A stretch of DNA of 64,000 bases from Enoplolaimus lenunculus (Eukaryota > Nematoda > Enoplea > Enoplida > Thoracostomopsidae). The stretch covers positions 89,831-153,830 of the forward strand of contig JASANG010000798.1 in NCBI GenBank assembly GCA_030248215.1, in the 5' to 3' direction. A program made the translations under genes and the position numbers. A model generated the notes under the pieces. The model did not search any database and had not been told where the DNA came from. It saw only the letters and a list, made by a program, of their open reading frames with translations. How positions within the stretch are numbered: position 1 is the first letter of the stretch; the number at the start of each line of letters is the position of its first letter. Below, piece by piece: positions 49,262 through 61,015 of the stretch.

Positions 49262-50233
49262 CTGAAAAAAAATTAATAAAGTTCACATTTTATTGTAATA
49301 ATTTGACAACTACACAATGCATCAGTTACAAAACCCAAAGGGGTCTTGGGTAAACTGGTGCCCTTGACAAAACCGATCATCCATGCGAGTTCAAAAAATT
49401 TGAGCCTTCGGCACATTTCAGGTAAATCATGCTTGCATTCATGCCTGTTTGGATTTCCGCTCGCTTCGCTCGCAAGGTTTCGTTCGTTGAATTTATTGTT
49501 GTGCTAACAAGTATGCGGATTCTCGTTCCTAGATTACCTGTTGTACTCTTGAATAACTCTTAGCAGAGGACCCTACTTCTGTGACAAGTTGTCGGGCTCG
49601 GATACTCTAACCGGGGCACTATAAATACATTGTGAGCTATAGCAAACTATACGCAAATGTTTAAACACAGTTTTGTATCATTGGATTGAGTTTTTAACCG
49701 ATTCCGTTCCAACTTTAAACAAAAATTTCAATTAATGATTTCGAATAGGTATCTGCCGGCCTTGAAATATCTCAAAGACGTAGTAAAAAAGGAAAAAATG
49801 GAAATACAGTACACGACACAAGGTAAGGAACCAAAATAAATGACCACGGATTTCGAGCGACAAAACGACCATACACTTTATACGCGAGGCTTAAGTTTTC
49901 GTCAACAAACGCGAACATTGTCCACGACAGTTTGCAGCGATCCTGACACATTTTTGTAGTGTACAGCTTTTTTTACGATTAATAAAAATTTGTTGAAGCC
50001 TATAAAAATAATCAAATTGATAAATAAAATCGCCGACGCGGCTTATAAAATAAGTTGTACGAAAGTTAATTTTTCTATAAAATTTTACACCACATCAAGT
50101 TTGATTTGTCGGCAACAATATATGTCACCACTTAAGCGCTTGTAACAGCTGCTCTGATGAAGAGTTACAGTTAACAAGTCGATGAACTGTGCTTCTAAAA
50201 CTGTCTGATATTTCAAAAACGTCAATGTGCTAC
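49262..50233. other. Upstream of the PTR gene; nothing identified
   Basis: The missing 5' exon or exons of the patched-related gene should lie in or beyond this stretch. No methionine-led hydrophobic exon ending in the needed phase 1 was recognised. A GCTCGCTTCGCTCGC word near 49459 belongs to a dispersed motif. Confidence 0.35.
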
Positions 50234-50790
50234 GGGCCCATAGCCAGAGGGCCTGGGAGGCTCAACCCCAGTGGCGGATCCAGGATCTCAGAATGGGGGG
50301 CCAAAATTTCACAGGTAATAAACTTATTTTTAACCCATGCTGTAGTGACCCAAATAAGAGGGAGGTCCCCATTTTCAGTCCCAATTAATAGGAGTCCTTA
50401 TCCCTAATAAGAGTCCGTAAGCGGGTAGAGTCCTTAAACCCTTGTTAGAGTCCATAAATTTCTATTATCCCTAATTGTAGCGCATAAATGACTCCAGGGC
50501 CAAATATAGGTGAGTTCGCAACTTTAAAGCGTGCTTATGCTATTGTGTATAAAACAGAGAAATAAACAGCATAGAACAGCAATTGACACTATATAATTTT
50601 TGTCGAGATGCTGTTGGGGGGCACGGCCGGGGTGGCCCCCCATGGATCCGCCACTGCTCAACCCCCTGGAAGAATATTGCCCCCCCCCCCCAGAAATATT
50701 TCAACCTTGCTTGTCAGTCATCGAACACCCTTGTATGCCCGTGCTGAAAAGTTTTTAGCCCCCCTAAGCAAGGTGAACTGGCTATGGGCC
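50234..50790. mobile_element. GC-rich MITE (GGGCCCATAGCCAG ends) split by a hAT MITE
   Basis: Outer inverted ends GGGCCCATAGCCAG and CTGGCTATGGGCC enclose sequence homologous to 15988-16142 (C-run, TTTCAACCTTG). It is interrupted by the CAGTGGCGGATCCA element at 50269-50656, with CTCAACCC duplicated on either side. Confidence 0.75.
50269..50656 (+). mobile_element. hAT-type MITE, CAGTGGCGGATCCA family, copy 1
   Basis: 388 bp beginning CAGTGGCGGATCCAGG and ending TGGATCCGCCACTG, flanked by CTCAACCC on both sides (8-bp duplication). It has no transposase. It is nearly identical along its length to the copy at 57787, so both inserted recently. Confidence 0.92.
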
Positions 50791-51490
50791 TGATGTAATG
50801 ATTTAAATCTAAGCAATTCCAAGCTGGGAGCAGTGTGTTTAAACCGAAAAATATTTACGTGTTTGCGCGGTTTAGTGTTAAGACCTAAAAGAGCAATCAA
50901 ACAAAACCAAACATTCCAAGCGATGAGATTCGTGTCTCTTTTAATAGTGGCATACTGTTTTCACATGAAACTGGCGTAAAGTAGACGCTTAGGTTTTCGG
51001 CGAATTTGACTCAGGCTAGTTTTAGATTCATCATTTTAAGCTAAGATTGAGGTTAGCGCTAAACAATATGCTTAGCTTCTGCTTTATTGTTTCACGATGC
51101 CTCTAAAAGTAAATATTGTTGAGGAGAGTTATAAAAACAAAAAGTGCGTCAAGTAGAGTGTGTCTACTCGACTCTATTAATGCAAAAATTACGCTATGAA
51201 TTCATAAAAATACATTTCACAACCTACGCATTATAAAGTATTGCACATTTTCTAACAGTGCATTCATATGCGAATCTTTAGGTATCGCGATGCATGCAAC
51301 GAAGCAAAAACAACATCAAAAGACAATTTATTTCTAACAATATTAATATATTTACGAGTTTGTCAAAACTTCATATGGTGCGCGTGAAAAAGGCAGTTGT
51401 AAACAGCCCTACCGAATACATGGCTTACTCAATTGAACTTGAATGATTCTGCTCATCTTAATGATAGGGACCTGTTCACAAAGTCTCAGT

Positions 51491-51570
51491 TTAAACCTAA
51501 GCATAACTCGCAAGCCGAAACATAAGCCTAATCGTAATGGTAAGTCTAAGCTTAATGCTAAGCCTAATTA
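51491..51570. repeat. Degenerate telomere-like tract
   Basis: CTAAGC/TAAGCCTAA words in loose tandem array, related to GCCTAA. Confidence 0.4.
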
Positions 51571-52146
51571 ATTCCCCCGTGTTCTTGTTATATAAAGAAC
51601 TTCAAGCGTTATTGTTTGCAAATGGTTTAAGCCTAACCCCAAACCGCGGAAAACTTTGAAAAGGACAGAGACAGACTTAGATAAAGTTCATTGGAGTTCC
51701 GAAATATTTTTTATTCCATCGGTGTAGTCAAGGGAGCTTAGCGAACGTGAAAATTTTAAAGCCACGGTACGGTATTAATTCACGCTATACTACTGGGATA
51801 CGTTTTATATTGCAAACACGGCGAAGTCAAGTAATTATTGCTGAAGTCAGTTGCTCGAACAAAGTCAAACGGATTACAACCAATCAAAATCAGTTTGTGT
51901 TCTGGATGCGTCAACAAAACCGTTCATTATGTTTTTTGTTTGGTATGCATGTTTATTGTCAAAAAATACTTCGATCGCATACATTGTACGACAAACTGTC
52001 TTTGAGCCAATAAGTATTTGTTATGCGACGAGGAAAAACAGGTTAACTTAAAAATGTTCAAACTGACACTTTCTCGGTTCAGTGCTTGTCTGACTGCAGT
52101 GATTTTAGGCTGGATACATTTATTAAATAAATTATTTATTGCACTG

Positions 52147-52354
52147 CACTGCAAAAAATGGGAGTCAAATTGACTCTCTCCGAAATAAGCTGTACGGAAC
52201 TACAAAAACTGTGTCAAATTCGACTTCGCCAGAGTCAAACATGCGATTCCGTAGGTCGAATTTGACACAGGGGGAGTCGAATTTGACTTAGATTGTGTAG
52301 TCCCGTAGAGCCTATTTCGGAGAGAGTCAATTTGACTCAACATTTTTTGCAGTG
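52147..52354. mobile_element. Short TIR MITE, copy 2 (CACTGCAAAAAATGG ends)
   Basis: 208 bp with the same ends and the same GAGTCAAATTGACTC subterminal word as 427-649, here flanked by TG on both sides. Confidence 0.75.
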
Positions 52355-55223
52355 TGTTGACAGTGAGCGCACTTTAATTTAGGCTATTACAAATAGGTAG
52401 AACCCGTTAATAGCTTATGTGTGTTGAGCGTTTCAAGCTAAATTGAGATATTTGTGTCCTTGAACTTGCAGATGGTTTTAATATAATTTATGGTTTAAAA
52501 ACTGGGGTACTTGTCTTCGAAATGTGGACACTTTTGAATGCCGATAATTCTTGAAATTTCAAGCTTTTATGCCGTTTACGAGTATAATAGGCGTTGATTT
52601 CGTTCATGCGGGGCTGTGCCTCAAGGCATACTGAAGTGTGCTGCGGTGGGTGCAAATAAAAAAATAGCTTACGGAACCCATGAGACTACAGCGGTACCCT
52701 CTGGCGCATACACGCTGGCGCACATATATTCGAGTTAACAAAAGTGTTAACTTGGTTTAGTATACTTAACTAAAACTGTAATCCGTTGTTAGGTCTTGGC
52801 AAGTCAGTCATCACGCCCGATAACGATTACGCAACGTCTAGGTACAGCGCACGAAATTTTGATTTAACAGCTTTGTTTTTGTTGAACGTCCAAAACCAAG
52901 ATAACAGTCCGTCGACCTTAACCGATACCAATCCCTAAACACCTAAGTAGCCAATTTTAACTCTGAGTGGTTCGTTTGTCTGCTTGTAACTGTCTGTCTC
53001 AATGCTGATACGCGTTGGAGAATTGAGTTACCTGTTGCCTAAACTGTTAAAAGTGTACGATTTTTTGTAACGGTATTTGAAATATATGAATTCGCGGACA
53101 ATTTTTGCTCCCGGTTTAATTCACAGGATTTAAGTTTTAACATTTTCTGTTTCAGCAACACAACGACTTTCTGTGGGTCAAATCCGTTTGAGAACTGAAC
53201 AATCAAGTGCAACATAACCGGAACGGTTGATGCTGACGTGACGTTTAGCCGGATATCTGTTTCTTTCGCTTACGGTAAAAATCGGTGTCTGTTTTCGATA
53301 CATAAATACCAGATATTCTCTAATTTTTGTGCTCACAATTACATAAAAATCGTTCGTGTTAATATGTATGCAGCAATGTTTATTATTAGTAATAAATCAC
53401 GTATATATCTCGCAGTTCCATTACAAATAATATGCTGGAAGTGTTCGATTTAAAATAAAAATTTCATCCAAAATCTTAAAAGATTTTAGTGCATTCGCTA
53501 TTTTTTTGTTTAAAATTTTAGAAAACCCAGTGAATAGTTCGATGGCTCCATTGTGTTCTCTGAAAATAAAAACATGTTTAAAACTTTTGTTCAATATCCG
53601 TTTGCTGTTTCCGTTATTTTGATCGCTATCCGTTTCTGTTATTTTTACTATTCGTTCATCGTGACGCGTATCTTTCTGATTGTATCGGTTTTCCAATTTT
53701 GGATTTTTTTCATATTATACCTTAAACAACACAGTAATGCAGCTGGCTTGGAAACGATTTCATTGCTGAGGAAATTGTTCGACACAACTTTGCGTTAACC
53801 GATAGCCAGGCTAAAGCTAAAATAGCCGTATTGGGAGTGCAATTTCCTTGTAGTAATTTTCTGGTATGTTTTTACATAGTTGAATTTTTACTAGAGACTT
53901 GATGAACCTTGGTGGTATAATTAGTTACTGTCTTAGAGTTTTGCAATTTTTTACAATACGTCAGCAGTATAAGACATATGCAGTTGAACTACATATTATA
54001 TAATGCGTATGTTATACGTATTGACGAGTACTTGAGTTAATTTTGCGAAAAACAACGTTTTTGTGTTTTTTCATACTTCGTAAACATTTTAGTAGTCCAC
54101 CAAGTTACTGTTCCAATTTTTGCGAAGACTGAGCAGTAATAAACGTATTTCATTGTTATTAATCTACGACGAATCGTCGACGACCCACAATTTGTCGCCC
54201 AACAGTTTCCTAAACCCTACGAATATAGTGCAGTATAATCTTATGCGTAATCCTTAGCCTTAAAGCCTAAGCATGATGGACGACGAATTGTCGAATAGAT
54301 GCTATTTCAGATTTTAAGTTGTTGGGCGGTGAATTGTCGTGATACGGACACTTACGGTTTAAATGGTCCTATGGCCAAGTGAAACCGAATAAGAGATACG
54401 CGATCGGTTGATGTAGTTCTTATTAACCCATTTCTCAGAAACAGAAGTAAATCCACGACTGTCTCGGCGCGTAGAAATCGTATCTGAAAAACTCGTCCCG
54501 GTGAAAATTCGTTCCTGGTATTATTTATCCTTGAAAATTAGTCACCGACATTTTTTATAAGGCAACGACCCTAATAATTCGTGAAATTTGCTCTTGAAAA
54601 TTCGTCGTGGCAATTTGTCTCTGGAAAATTCGTCACCGAACTAATGTCTTTCGGGTAAAACCAGAAAACTGATTATTTTTTCCGATCGTCCCAGTTTGTT
54701 GACCATAGGCTGACGTTATGAAAACTTTGGGGCGGCTGAAGGATATTTTCGAAAATATGTAAGTACTGGAAGTAATGGCTATATTTCGTTAAACCTATTA
54801 GACTTACTAACGAGGGAGAAGTGATGTAGAAGAAAAATCGCTTGAAGGATAATTAAGTAACCGAGTCCAGCCCATGTAAAGATCAGGGGTGCAACGTTTT
54901 TTTGTGGGACTAGAATAGAAAAACCTTAAGCTTTGGACTATTTTTTGCTTGGTTTAGGCTTAGGCTTAGGAATATGCTTATAATACTGTACCGCCCCTGT
55001 TCTTTACATTGGCGCTAAGTTTTTACTTTTTATTTGGTTTGCTAACTAGCAAGTACCCATCGCGCGTCGTTCAACGTTGTAGCGCTTCAGGCATTGATTG
55101 TAATGATTTATATTTTGTAGTCAATCAACAACCGTTTCGCAAGTCTAAAATTCAATGGTTAGAATTTAAATTTAAATACCACTTGGCTCCGGTGCTCGAA
55201 AAAACAACAGTTAAATAAACTCG
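52355..55223. other. Intergenic between divergent PTR and P450 genes
   Basis: No gene was identified. It holds two short repetitive patches (54160-54345 with GACGAATTGTCG words; 54480-54650 with GAAAATTCGTC words) and a short TTAGGC tract at 54954-54970. The P450 promoter should lie in its last part; no clear TATA box was assigned. Confidence 0.4.
54954..54970 (+). repeat. Interstitial TTAGGC telomere-like repeat
   Basis: Two full TTAGGC hexamers and TTAGG in perfect tandem. TTAGGC is the nematode telomere repeat. Confidence 0.6.
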
Positions 55224-58200
55224 ATGGAGTTACTACTGCAACTTGGAAGCCTAGTGTTTGCCTGCAGCATATGCTATGCAATATTTAACTTCATGATCTC
55301 GTACTGGAAACTTCGAAAGAAATTTGCCAATTTTCCAAACAAGCGAAACCCGCTGTTCTTAGGCAATGTGTTAACTGCGCCATACGAACCGCACGGTACT
55401 AGTTCCATATTATATAACTTTGATTGTGTACATAACTGATGCAAAATGAAGCTTTTATCTAATTTTAAACATTAAATTGTTCTCTGTTGTTCAAAATCAA
55501 TCATTACTAGCTTAAAATTTTAAAAACAATGACGTATTTACGTCATAGGCCAATATGCTATTCAGGCCAATTACCAATGGTCTGAATAGCAGATTGGCCT
55601 ACAACATATACAAGGCTCGTGTACACTTCTCCTACGACTTTAAAATTATCACATGCTGACCGTTCCCTAGCAAAACCTTGGCCTTGCCTGCAAAATTTAC
55701 AATTATAAGATTTGAAAGCGTGAAACAGTCACGCAATCATTTAACTGCATATGCGCCATATAATTTTTTTGGATTCGTGCAATATGTTAGGCACAATGTG
55801 ATTTTGAAGTTAAAAACGCTAGAAATGATACTGTTTTTACGCGCTAAAATGTAGTCTCTAGCAATCTGTAATAAATCCGTTTTCAGCATGGTTCGAATTC
55901 ATGACTGGTGTCTTGAATAAAAATGCGGCACAAAACAACCAATTTCGTCTGTACAATGTATGGGTCGGTACATGGCCAATTGTAATAATATACGGAGCAA
56001 AGGAACTCGAAGGTTTGATTGACAGATCAGTTCAAATAAACAAGTCTATTGATTATCGAGTAATGGACCCGTGGTTTGCTAAAGGTTTATTAACAAGGTA
56101 CGTGGTATTAATATAAAAGTTAACATAGTTGCGTTAACCGTGATACGCTCCAATAAACAATGGTCAATTATTGTCTTTAACAAAGCGCTTCAAGATCTGT
56201 GTGCCAAGTTTAATAACGCGTTGCATCCGCGGCGTATTTGCAGGTCCGTGACCATCTCACCTTGCTAAAAACAAAGTTACTTCCGGACATAGGATTTGTC
56301 AATTATCATTATTCTGTATTGCCATTTGCCAGCCTACTTATATGAATCATCCTTTGGCTGTCTGTTGTATGTTTTCTACCACTCTAAAGTTATATTTACT
56401 ATCAACCAATAAAGTGCTAAAATATCTCGAATCTCCAAATGTAAGGTTACGTTTTGGTATACGAATTCGTTACACAAATATTGATACTCGGTGCTGCTTT
56501 TGTTTGCAGCAATTCTCCTCGTTGGAAAACACGACGAAAACTGTTGACACCAGCGTTTCATTTTAATATACTCAAGGAATTTTTGCCAATATTTAATAAG
56601 CAATCACACATTTGTACCTCGCTACTTGAGTCGCTTGCCAATTCTGGTCAATTTTTCGACGTTTGCCCGTTTATCGCTAATGTTACGTTGGATGTTATTT
56701 GCGGTAAATAAAACAATATCTGTTGTCTATAAAAGTCGTGTAACTTAAACTTTACAATAAAAATTTCGCGTTCGCTGAGGTAAAGCCGCGAATAAATATA
56801 GTCTAATAAATGAACAGCACATTTTAACACAGACCAGCTCAGATGTCAGTAGTTGATTCTGTTTGAACTGATCACTTTTTCAAGCTCGGCTAAGAGAATG
56901 TCCAGCTGCAAGAAAATATTCAACAAACGATTATTTTCAATGAAAAGTAAACGTCAATGACAAATGGCTGCACTCTGGAGCTTCCAGTAGGCATTTCATA
57001 AAGTGTCTAGGAACCATTGTTGTCTCTCAGATCAAATTTATTTTCAGAAACTTCTATGGGACGCGAGCTAAACTGTCAAACTAAAGGTACACCCTATACC
57101 GATGCAGTTTTTGCGTAAGTCGCTAATGTTGAAATATGAAAATCAATGTAGATCTGTTTATAGGATCCCTACAGGTGACTCATTTGATGACTGTCCAATG
57201 AAACTTATTCGCTTTTAAAAGTACTTTGTCCTCGAGTACCTGTTTCAGAATTTTTGATATTTCCGGAACCTAAAATATCCGGTCAGCAGGCATTTCATCA
57301 GGTGTTTAAAATAGCTGTCATGCCTTTAAAATGCCTTCTACGAACTTCAGTAAAAATTGGAGCTTATATTATTTTAACACCAGAGAAAATTCTCCAGTTA
57401 GGCTAGGTTCAACTCTTGTTTGTGAAGTTTTAAAGTTTCACCTAGTAGAAGTTTATTGCCACGATTTAGTTCTACGAGCATCAAACGCTCAAAGGTCCTC
57501 AATAGCCTTTCCGTCCTTTGATTTTCTGCTCGAAATTTAAAAATTAGACGTTTTTACAACCTGAAAATTGCTAAAATTTTTGCATTCTGAACTTTCCACA
57601 AAGAATTTAAATAACAAATTGACCCTCAAAATGTTGAAGATTTATGCTTAAAATTTCGGTTCGTTTTCCTTTTCCATCTACTGATGTTGCACGCATATAT
57701 TATGCCTAACAATGTTACGTTATTGTTTTCGTAGTGTAACATATTTTTCACATATTTCAAATGTGAAATTTGCTCAAGCCTGTAACCAGTGGCGGATCCA
57801 GGATCTCAAAATGGGGGGCCAAAATTTCATAGGTAAAAAACTTATTTTTGACCCATACTGTAGTGACCCAAATAAGAGGGAGGGTCCCATTTTGAGTCCC
57901 AATTAATAGGAGTCCGTATCCCTAATAAGAGTCCGTAAGCGGGCAGAGTCCTTAAACCCTTGTTAGAGTCGATAAATATCAATTATCCCTAATGGTAGCG
58001 CATAAATGACTCCAGGGCCAAATAAAGGCGAGTTCGAAACTTTAAAGCGTGCTGATGCTATTGTGTATAAAACAGAGAAATAAACAGCATAGAACAGCAA
58101 TTGACACTATATAATTTTTGTCGAGATGCTGTTGGGGGGGGCACGGCCGGGGTCGTTCCCCCATGGATCCGCCATTGCCTGTAACGGTATGAAAATAACA

Positions 58201-60744
58201 AACACATGGTAGTTGTTTACTTTTCGCTCAGCACTAGTGTTAATGTAAGAGAAGTCGAAAGTTTCTCTCAATGATGCCGAATAAAGTCGTTGGCCTTAAC
58301 CCTTCGCTTACCTTTATGCAATACCTTTGAGCTTACACCTAGATATAGCGTAACCCAACTCTATGTTTATATTTTGAGTTACCTGTTCAGTTTGCGTGAT
58401 GATGTGTATTATTAAGCTTAATTTAAGCAAAACATGTTTACCCCGTTTCTCTGTCCCTTCCAGGGGCTGCTTGTTGATGTTTTCCAAAAGGTGGCGGTCA
58501 AATTTTCAAAACATTGTATATTTTAGAATTGCGCATCGTTTCTAGGGTTTAAGCTATTAGCAATAACGGTCAATGTTACAACGAGGGGCGTAACAGTTGC
58601 AAAAGCATATTCCTCAGGCGCACTAAGAGCATGAAACCTATTCATTGCAATTATTTTAGACGTACCGCAACAATAAAGTGTGAACGACTCATCTTCACCA
58701 AATATATATAATATATATAAATATTTATATATAATATATATAACATATATTTTTTCAGACTTAATGCAATCATTAGCAATCGATTTCGTAAACCTTGGCA
58801 ATGGATCGACTGCATTTACAATATAAGCAAAACTGGACGCGAACAAGCTAAACACTTGAAGGTGGTTCACAAGTTTACGCGAGAGGTAAATCTAGTATGA
58901 AAATTATCACTTGGTTTTATAGAATTCAGAATTGACATCGTCGTGGCTTAAAAGATTTTATCTGCCCCAGGGATTGAAAATGAATCACGACGTGTGAACA
59001 ATGACCCATTACGACATATGTTTATTAGTTGACCGTTGACCCAAGCGACATCCGTTTGACAAAAAATTTTCTGAAATTTGACAACGATCCAAGGGCCATT
59101 CATTCATTACCAATCAGCTTGACCATTGACCAGACGTCCTTAGAACACAAATGCAAAAATTGACAAACGTTGTTTGCAAATAATTGTCGAAAATGCTTGT
59201 CTCGGAATGTCAGAGCGCATCTGCTTCGATCCTCTAATGGTGTGAAACAGTGCTTTAACCCTTTGTCACATGAATATTTTCTATTTCCCCTGAGACCTAC
59301 ATTTATGCTAGGATTTGAACTCCACTGACTGGAGTGGGAGGCGTATACCATCACCACTCAGCTATAGAAGCTTGACGCTCGAGCCCGAGGGCGCTCTCAT
59401 GTCTTGTGGTGATTTAGTACTATGTATACGTGTTGCAATTGTTAAACACGGTGCGATATATATTATTTAACGTATATACAATGCGCTGAGTTGCCTATGT
59501 GCGATATATATTATTTAACGTATATACAATGCGCTGAGTTGCCTATAGGCAACTCAATGTGAGAAGGGGTTAAATATGTCCGGATACAGAGGACCACGAC
59601 GGAAATCAAACCTCGGTCCGCTTGCACTCAAGTCAAGCAATCTTTTTGCTTTGCATACACTTATCATGCACATATACCGACAATTAAGTTACTAATCAGC
59701 TAATTATATAACCAGTCGTAGTGGCACTACATTTATTGAGCGAAGCTCGAACACACGTAAGCAATTAAGGTAATATGCAAATTATTTATTAGCTAACTAT
59801 TCATTTATCGGTTTTGGAGGTTTGTAAGCAATTTCCTCAGATTCCTCGCACGCAAAAACATTTCAGCCACCCTAATAATTATTGGAATAATTCAAAAAGT
59901 TCTAATTTTGTCTCGTCAATTAAGCAAATATGCAAATTATCTATTAGCTAACTATTCGATAATCGCCTTTAAAGGTTTGTAGACAATTTATTCAGATTCT
60001 TCGCACCCGAAAACTCATTATTGCTGAAATTAGATTGCTTGTAACCCTAATAATTAGTGCAACATTGTAAAAACGCCTAATTTAGGCTTATCAACTATGC
60101 TTATATGCGAATTATCTATTAGCTAACTACTCAATTATTGGTTTTAGACGTTTGTAAACAATTTATTCAGATTCCTCGCACCTAAGAATCCTTTAGTGCT
60201 GAAATTATATTGCTTTTAACCTTAATAAATAGTGAAATATTGTAAAAAGGCCTAATTTAGGCTTATAAACTATGCTAATATGCAAATTATCTATTAGCTA
60301 ACTGCTCAATTATCCGTTTTGTAGATTTGTAAACAGTCTACACAGATACCTCGCACGCAAAAACCCTTTAATGCTAAAATTAGATTGCTTCTAACTGTAA
60401 TAATTAGTGAAGTAATTGTGGAAAGTACTAATTTAGGCTTAATTAATTATGCAAATTAGCCTGTAGCTAATAAACAGCTCCAAATTTTAAAACCTCAATG
60501 CGAAGTTAACACCCCAGGATTATTGGCTTTCCAATAAAAAAAAGTTTATCAAAATCGGTTCAGCCGTTCCTGAGATTCTTTTCGGACGGACAGACGGACA
60601 GACGGACAGACGGACAGACGGACATGCACCTTTCGACCCCCAAGTACAAAACATAAAACGCTTCGCGAAACTCCGAGCTTCGCTCAATGAGTTATATTTT
60701 ACAGGTAATTCGTGAATATCAACATGAACGCTCTAAACGAAACT
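55224..60744 (+). CDS. Cytochrome P450, CYP4 type, N-terminal half (gene runs off the window)
   Basis: Exons 55224-55395, 55887-56097, 56510-56703, 57048-57114, 58759-58885 and, less surely, 60705-60744; all GT-AG and in phase (about 270 residues). The start ATG at 55224 opens a hydrophobic anchor (MELLLQLGSLVFACSICYA), as in microsomal P450s of the ER. Following are KGLLTS and the helix-C region PRWKTRRKLLTPAFHF with the WxxxR heme-contact motif, then LDVICETSMGRELN and PWQWIDCIYN, SKTGREQAKHLKVVHKFTRE, all hallmarks of the CYP4 clan (fatty-acid or xenobiotic hydroxylases). Exon 6 would add VIREYQHERSKRN, the expected continuation. The I-helix, ExxR and heme-cysteine exons are not in the window. 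A MITE lies in intron 4 and a large inverted duplication surrounds exon 6. Confidence 0.88.
57787..58177 (+). mobile_element. hAT-type MITE, CAGTGGCGGATCCA family, copy 2
   Basis: 391 bp in intron 4 of the P450 gene, flanked by CCTGTAAC on both sides (perfect 8-bp duplication). It ends TGGATCCGCCATTG, one change from the copy at 50269. Confidence 0.92.
58908..60339 (+). repeat. Left arm of large inverted duplication
   Basis: This 1432-bp arm is repeated in reverse complement at 61016-62448 with only scattered differences. It contains a duplicated 48-bp AT-rich segment (59449-59545), a tRNA-like segment on the minus strand (59303-59375), the GAGCGAAGCTCG terminus (59735) and most of the tandem array. 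It lies inside the P450 gene, starting 23 bases after exon 5. Confidence 0.92.
59303..59375 (-). other. tRNA-like segment with polymerase III boxes
   Basis: Read on the minus strand: CTTCTATAGCTGAGTGG (A-box TAGCTGAGTGG), then GGAGTTCAAATCCTAGC (B-box). A full cloverleaf is doubtful. The same segment is present at 61980-62052 (+) and, mutated, at 62700-62772 (-). It may be the head of a tRNA-derived element. Confidence 0.45.
59775..60460 (+). repeat. About 175-bp tandem repeat with ATGCAAAT in each unit
   Basis: The anchor TATGCAAATTAT/TATGCGAATTAT starts at about 59775, 59930, 60105, 60280 and 60449, a spacing of 155-175 bp. Each unit contains TATTAGCTAAC, a CAGATTCYTCGCAC segment and a CCTAATTTAGGCTTA palindrome. 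The canonical octamer ATGCAAAT is conserved in nearly all units. Relatives lie in poly(A) polymerase intron 2. Confidence 0.85.
60582..60624 (+). repeat. (GGACGGACAGAC)-type 8-bp microsatellite
   Basis: About five copies of GACGGACA following a TTATCAAAATCGGTTCAGCC segment, a type of 3'-end sequence seen in many invertebrate transposable elements. It sits just upstream of the element end CCGAGCTTCGCTCAATG. Confidence 0.7.
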
Positions 60745-61015
60745 GTAACGGCCACTGTCATAATTGTGACACCACACACCAAAATCAAAAAATTCTCTTG
60801 GCTGACTCGCCGCTTTTATGTACTTGGGGGTCGAGTGCTGTCCCTCTCTCTGCCGTCTGCCATCTCCCCAAAAAACCAAACGGCAACCAAAACTTTTTTT
60901 CTTTACCTGGTGCTCTTTGCTTAGTTTTAGATAGGAGCCTTCTTATCTACAGACTCCAGTTAGTTCCCAAATTTATGTCAGGGATTAGAAGCAATTAATA
61001 GGTATCTGCAGAGGC

